NCBI GenBank assembly: GCA_947494715.1
Contig: CANLWG010000023.1
Span: forward strand, 1 to 64,000
Length of the DNA stretch: 64,000 nt
Origin: an uncultured Flavobacteriaceae bacterium
GTDB taxonomy: Bacteria; Bacteroidota; Bacteroidia; Flavobacteriales; Flavobacteriaceae
Direction of reading: 5' to 3'
Every line of letters begins with the position of its first letter. The stretch's first letter is position 1. Positions 60,874-64,000 of the stretch are shown here, in pieces. The notes beneath the pieces were generated by a model. The model ran no database searches, was not told the DNA's origin, and saw only the letters and a program-made list of their open reading frames with translations. The translations under genes were made by a program, and so were the position numbers.

Positions 60874-63635
60874 AGTTTTTATTCTTTTCCGTAGTTGTAC
60901 TTCTATCTTTTCAGTGGTCGGTGGCACAAACCGATACTACAAAAGTAGACCTCACTTTTACCGAAGCTTCTAGATTGGAGGTCCTGAAAAAATTAGAGCA
61001 ATCCACCGGATATCGTTTTTACTTAGTAGAGCAATGGTTGGGGGATGAATTAATTTCCGGTACGTATCAAAACTCTTCCTTGGTCACTATTCTTCAAGAT
61101 GTTTTTAAGGAAACCGTTATCAATTTTTTCATTCTCAACGACCGTTCAATAATATTGACTCGAAATACAATAATACGTGACGAACTGCACCCTAGTTTTT
61201 ATGAAAGCACACTTTCAGTAAAAGAAGATACTACAGAAATAACCGAGACTCCCTCCTACTTTTATCTGGAAGAAAAACAAAACACAAGGCGAGGCATAGA
61301 AACTGTACGAATTGGGAAAGAGCGGAAAAATATTGGCCGACAAATGTTTACCCTATCCGGCCATGTAAGAGACAAGACGACCGGTAAGCCCATTCAAAAC
61401 CTGGCCATCGTGGTCAAAGGAGGCTCCAAGGGTGTAAGCACAGATGCCAATGGTTTTTATGAAATAGAGCTTCCTGCAGGGGTAAACATACTCCAAACCA
61501 AAGGCATCGGTATAGAAACCATAGAAAAACGGGTTATTATGTACAATAATGGCCAACTGGATTTTAACCCTGGCGAAAGTGCGGAGCAGTTGGACGAAGT
61601 GGTCGTTGAAAGCAACCGATTAAGAAATGTAGAAAAGGTAGTTACAGGAGTAATCGAAATCGATATCGCCGAAATAAAAAGTATTCCCTTGGTGCTGGGA
61701 GAACGTGATATTCTTAAAACGGCAATAACGTTGCCCGGGATCACCAATGCCGGGGAAGGTGCCGCAGGATATAATGTAAGGGGAGGAGGCACCGATCAAA
61801 ACCTGATATTATTGGATAATGCGGTACTCTATAATCCAGCCCATTTTTTTGGCATTTTTTCCGCCTTGAATCCTTTTACAACGGGTGCTATCACTATTTA
61901 TAAGGGAAGTATCCCTGCGGAATACGGAGGGCGCTTGTCTTCAGTTTTTGATATTACTACCAAAGACGCCAATACCAAAAAGTTTTCTGGGGAAGCCTCT
62001 CTTGGGCCGGTTACCAGTAACCTTGTCCTAGAGGTACCTATTGTAAAGGATAAGTCTGGTATTCTTGTTGGGGGAAGAACCACCTACTCCAATTGGATAT
62101 TAAACTCCCTCGATGACGAATCACTGAAAAACAGTAAGGCATCATTTTATGATATCATCGCAAAATACAACGATCGCATTAATGAAAGGAACAACATTTC
62201 AGCCACTGCGTATTTTAGCAGGGATGCTTTTAGTATTACTTCGGATTCCGTGTTTAGTTATAGCAATCGATTAATTTCCCTGAAATGGAACCATCAACTG
62301 AACGAAAAAAATTCGGCCAATGTATCCCTGTCCAATAGCGAGTATGGTTTCGGTATTGATTTTGAAGGCAATTCCGATAAGAATTTTGACTTGGGCTATC
62401 GTATCAACGAGACGGAGCTCAAATTGAATATGCTAAAACTTGCAGGAAAATCACATAAGGTCAGCTATGGCCTATCCAGTAAGCTATACCTTGTAGATCC
62501 CGGGGATATTGAACCCGTTGGCAGCCAATCCATTATTGAACCGCTTAGTTTACAGAGGGAAAAAGGTTGGGAATCAGCTTTGTTCATTTCAGATAACTTT
62601 ACGGTAAGCCCAAAATTGTCTTTTGATATAGGACTCCGCTATTCTTTCTATGCGGCACTTGGAGCATCGTCCCAAAGGATTTATGAAGCCGGGTTGCCCA
62701 AAAGTGAAGGAACGCTGGTAGAGGTGCAGGAATTTGAAAGCAATGAAATTATCAAAACCTATGGCGGACCGGAGGGCAGGGTGTCCGGCCGCTATTTTTT
62801 AACGCCAAGTTTTTCCGTAAAGGCCAGCTACAATAATACGCTTCAGTACATACATACCTTATCTAGCAATACTACGGTATCGCCTACCGATACCTGGAAA
62901 CTATCGGACATTAATATTGAGCCACAAAGGGCCAATCAGGTTTCGTTAGGTCTGTTCAAAAACTTTGATGATAACCAGTATGAATTGAGCTTGGAGGGTT
63001 ATTACAAAAGATCAAAAAATATTCTTGATTATAAGGTAGGGGCGCAATTATTGCTTAATGAATCCATTGAGACCGAAGTATTACAGGGTGAGGGAAAAGC
63101 CTATGGTGTTGAATTTCTATTGAAGAAAAAGGAGGGCCGTTTAAATGGATGGTTGGGGTATACCTATTCCCGTTCCTTTATAAAGTTGGATAGCGAATTT
63201 CCAGAGGAACAGATCAACAATGGTGAGTACTTTCCTGCCAATTTCGATAAACCCCATGACATAAGTTTGGTGACGAATTACAAGCTTACCAAACGTTTCA
63301 GCTTCTCGGCTAATTTTGTGTACCAAACAGGAAGGCCGGTTACCTTCCCTATAGGTTCTTATTTTCTGGATGGCGCGGAATACGCGTTGTTCAGCGACCG
63401 AAATAAGTTTCGGATTCCGGATTTCTATAGACTGGATCTGAGTTTTAATGTGGAAGGAAACCATAAAATCAAAAAATTCGCCCATAGCTTTTGGAATATA
63501 TCGGTGTATAACGTGCTGGGCAGAAATAATCCATTTTCCGTCTTTTTTGTTACCGAGGATGGATCGTTACAGGCTTTCAAAAGCTCCATTTTTGCCATTC
63601 CGGTACCTACGATAACCTATAACTTTAAATTTTGA
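60870..63635 (+). CDS. TonB-dependent outer-membrane receptor with STN and carboxypeptidase-like domains
   Basis: 921 aa. Signal peptide (residues 1-19, ending SVAQ). STN domain about 20-95 (LTFTEASRLEVLKKLEQSTG). CarboxypepD_reg-like domain about 160-240 (LSGHVRDKTTGKPIQNLAIV). Plug about 265-400 (NVRGGGTDQNLILLDNAVLY; YKGSIPAEYGGRLSSVFDI), then a 22-strand barrel to the C-terminal ITYNFKF. An importer of a large substrate such as a siderophore or oligosaccharide. The STN domain suggests signalling to an anti-sigma factor, but none is seen here. Followed by a DUF4249 gene. Confidence 0.88.
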   Translation: MKFLFFSVVVLLSFQWSVAQTDTTKVDLTFTEASRLEVLKKLEQSTGYRFYLVEQWLGDELISGTYQNSSLVTILQDVFKETVINFFILNDRSIILTRNTIIRDELHPSFYESTLSVKEDTTEITETPSYFYLEEKQNTRRGIETVRIGKERKNIGRQMFTLSGHVRDKTTGKPIQNLAIVVKGGSKGVSTDANGFYEIELPAGVNILQTKGIGIETIEKRVIMYNNGQLDFNPGESAEQLDEVVVESNRLRNVEKVVTGVIEIDIAEIKSIPLVLGERDILKTAITLPGITNAGEGAAGYNVRGGGTDQNLILLDNAVLYNPAHFFGIFSALNPFTTGAITIYKGSIPAEYGGRLSSVFDITTKDANTKKFSGEASLGPVTSNLVLEVPIVKDKSGILVGGRTTYSNWILNSLDDESLKNSKASFYDIIAKYNDRINERNNISATAYFSRDAFSITSDSVFSYSNRLISLKWNHQLNEKNSANVSLSNSEYGFGIDFEGNSDKNFDLGYRINETELKLNMLKLAGKSHKVSYGLSSKLYLVDPGDIEPVGSQSIIEPLSLQREKGWESALFISDNFTVSPKLSFDIGLRYSFYAALGASSQRIYEAGLPKSEGTLVEVQEFESNEIIKTYGGPEGRVSGRYFLTPSFSVKASYNNTLQYIHTLSSNTTVSPTDTWKLSDINIEPQRANQVSLGLFKNFDDNQYELSLEGYYKRSKNILDYKVGAQLLLNESIETEVLQGEGKAYGVEFLLKKKEGRLNGWLGYTYSRSFIKLDSEFPEEQINNGEYFPANFDKPHDISLVTNYKLTKRFSFSANFVYQTGRPVTFPIGSYFLDGAEYALFSDRNKFRIPDFYRLDLSFNVEGNHKIKKFAHSFWNISVYNVLGRNNPFSVFFVTEDGSLQAFKSSIFAIPVPTITYNFKF

Positions 63636-63648
63636 ACGCATACTATCC

Positions 63649-64000
63649 ATGAACAGGGAGCTCTCAAAATATGGCAAAATGATTTTTACCTTTTTTTGGG
63701 TATGCATCATTTTGGAGGGCTGCACGGAACCTTTCTCACCGGATATACCCTTTTCGGATAGTCTATTGGTCGTAGATGCCACGGTTACCAATGAATTAAA
63801 AAACTATGAGATTTTTCTCAGTCGATCCACCCAGGGAGACGATGACCCCAAGGTAGAATCCAATGCTACCGTCCGCATTGTTGATGATAACCAGCAACAA
63901 TATCCCTTTACGGAAACAGATCCGGGCACCTATGTTTCAAATGTTATGTTCGGTGCCGAACCCAACAGGTCCTACCGTTTACTGATTACAACGGCCAGCG
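63649..64000 (+). CDS. DUF4249 lipoprotein, truncated by the window end
   Basis: First 117 codons only. Start at 63649 or at the second Met, 63679. Lipoprotein signal ends ILEGC. Mature start EPFSPDIPFSDSLLVVDATV, then NYEIFLSRSTQGDD and YPFTETDPGTYVS, is the DUF4249 pattern. These proteins are usually encoded right after a TonB receptor and are thought to be its surface partner. Confidence 0.8.
   Translation, partial: MNRELSKYGKMIFTFFWVCIILEGCTEPFSPDIPFSDSLLVVDATVTNELKNYEIFLSRSTQGDDDPKVESNATVRIVDDNQQQYPFTETDPGTYVSNVMFGAEPNRSYRLLITTAS

Noticed and set aside
60870-63635. FecIR-type signalling system with the STN receptor
   Set aside because: No sigma factor or FecR-like gene is visible within the window.
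1-64000. CRISPR array
   Set aside because: No regularly spaced identical short repeats were seen; the repeated motifs are junctions with gene-sized spacing.

Overview
The window looks like a chromosomal segment of a marine-type Flavobacteriaceae bacterium (Bacteroidota). The signs are a complete division/cell-wall (dcw) cluster in flavobacterial order, a SusC/FecA-type TonB receptor followed by a DUF4249 lipoprotein gene, many short lipoprotein signals, and -7 boxes of the Bacteroidota type TAnnTTTG. The DNA is AT-rich apart from one insertion sequence. The genus cannot be fixed from the sequence alone.

Layout. (1) About 1-13.7 kb is an accessory region of short, unrelated genes, all on the + strand: amidohydrolase, frameshifted DUF6090-like membrane protein, methyltransferase, YdjC deacetylase, Crp-like regulator, SnoaL-like lipoprotein, GNAT, ABM protein, GAF-LuxR, VOC, GH16 laminarinase-like, an IS1182-like element, a lipidated ASCH protein, ParDE, and a squalene-cyclase-like protein. 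They are separated by 70-200 bp structured junctions. (2) 13.7-37.2 kb is more ordinary: exported beta-propeller, TPR, LRR and ankyrin proteins, a DUF2231-cytochrome-DUF1549/DUF1553 plus DUF1501 locus, two further Crp-like regulators each next to a possible target, and a second exported amidohydrolase. (3) 37.4-43.1 kb returns to junction-separated genes, mostly small membrane proteins and an AlbA_2 protein. It also holds a decayed tyrosine recombinase and a short-chain dehydrogenase. (4) A tRNA-Arg(TCG) at 43.6 kb precedes yqeY and the dcw cluster on the minus strand: mraZ-rsmH-ftsL-ftsI-murE-mraY-murD-ftsW-murG-murC-ftsQ-ftsA-ftsZ. (5) 60.1-64 kb is a TonB receptor operon on the + strand, cut by the window end.

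Main discovery candidate: the accessory regions read as an integron-like gene-cassette array without an intact integrase. Each cassette begins with GTT(A/G)nnn and ends with the reverse complement of its own start, nnn(T/C)AAC. In integrons this results from each cassette carrying both outer ends of its own attC site. Four cassettes at 37.5-43.1 kb match 10/10 bases (GTTACCAACT, GTTGGCAGTA, GTTAGCAAAT, GTTGTATGTA). Seven more at 0.1-11.8 kb match over 5-9 bases. The junctions contain long imperfect inverted repeats and often a GCCAAATC/GATTTGGC hairpin. Start codons usually follow the GTT by only 16-98 nt, stop codons often lie inside the junction, and the only recombinase visible is a frameshifted relic at 41 kb. 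The IS at 9.6 kb sits exactly at the GTT of one junction.

All protein calls come from reading translations and motifs by eye; no database search was possible. Family names that depend on such searches (DUF numbers especially) are given with reduced confidence.
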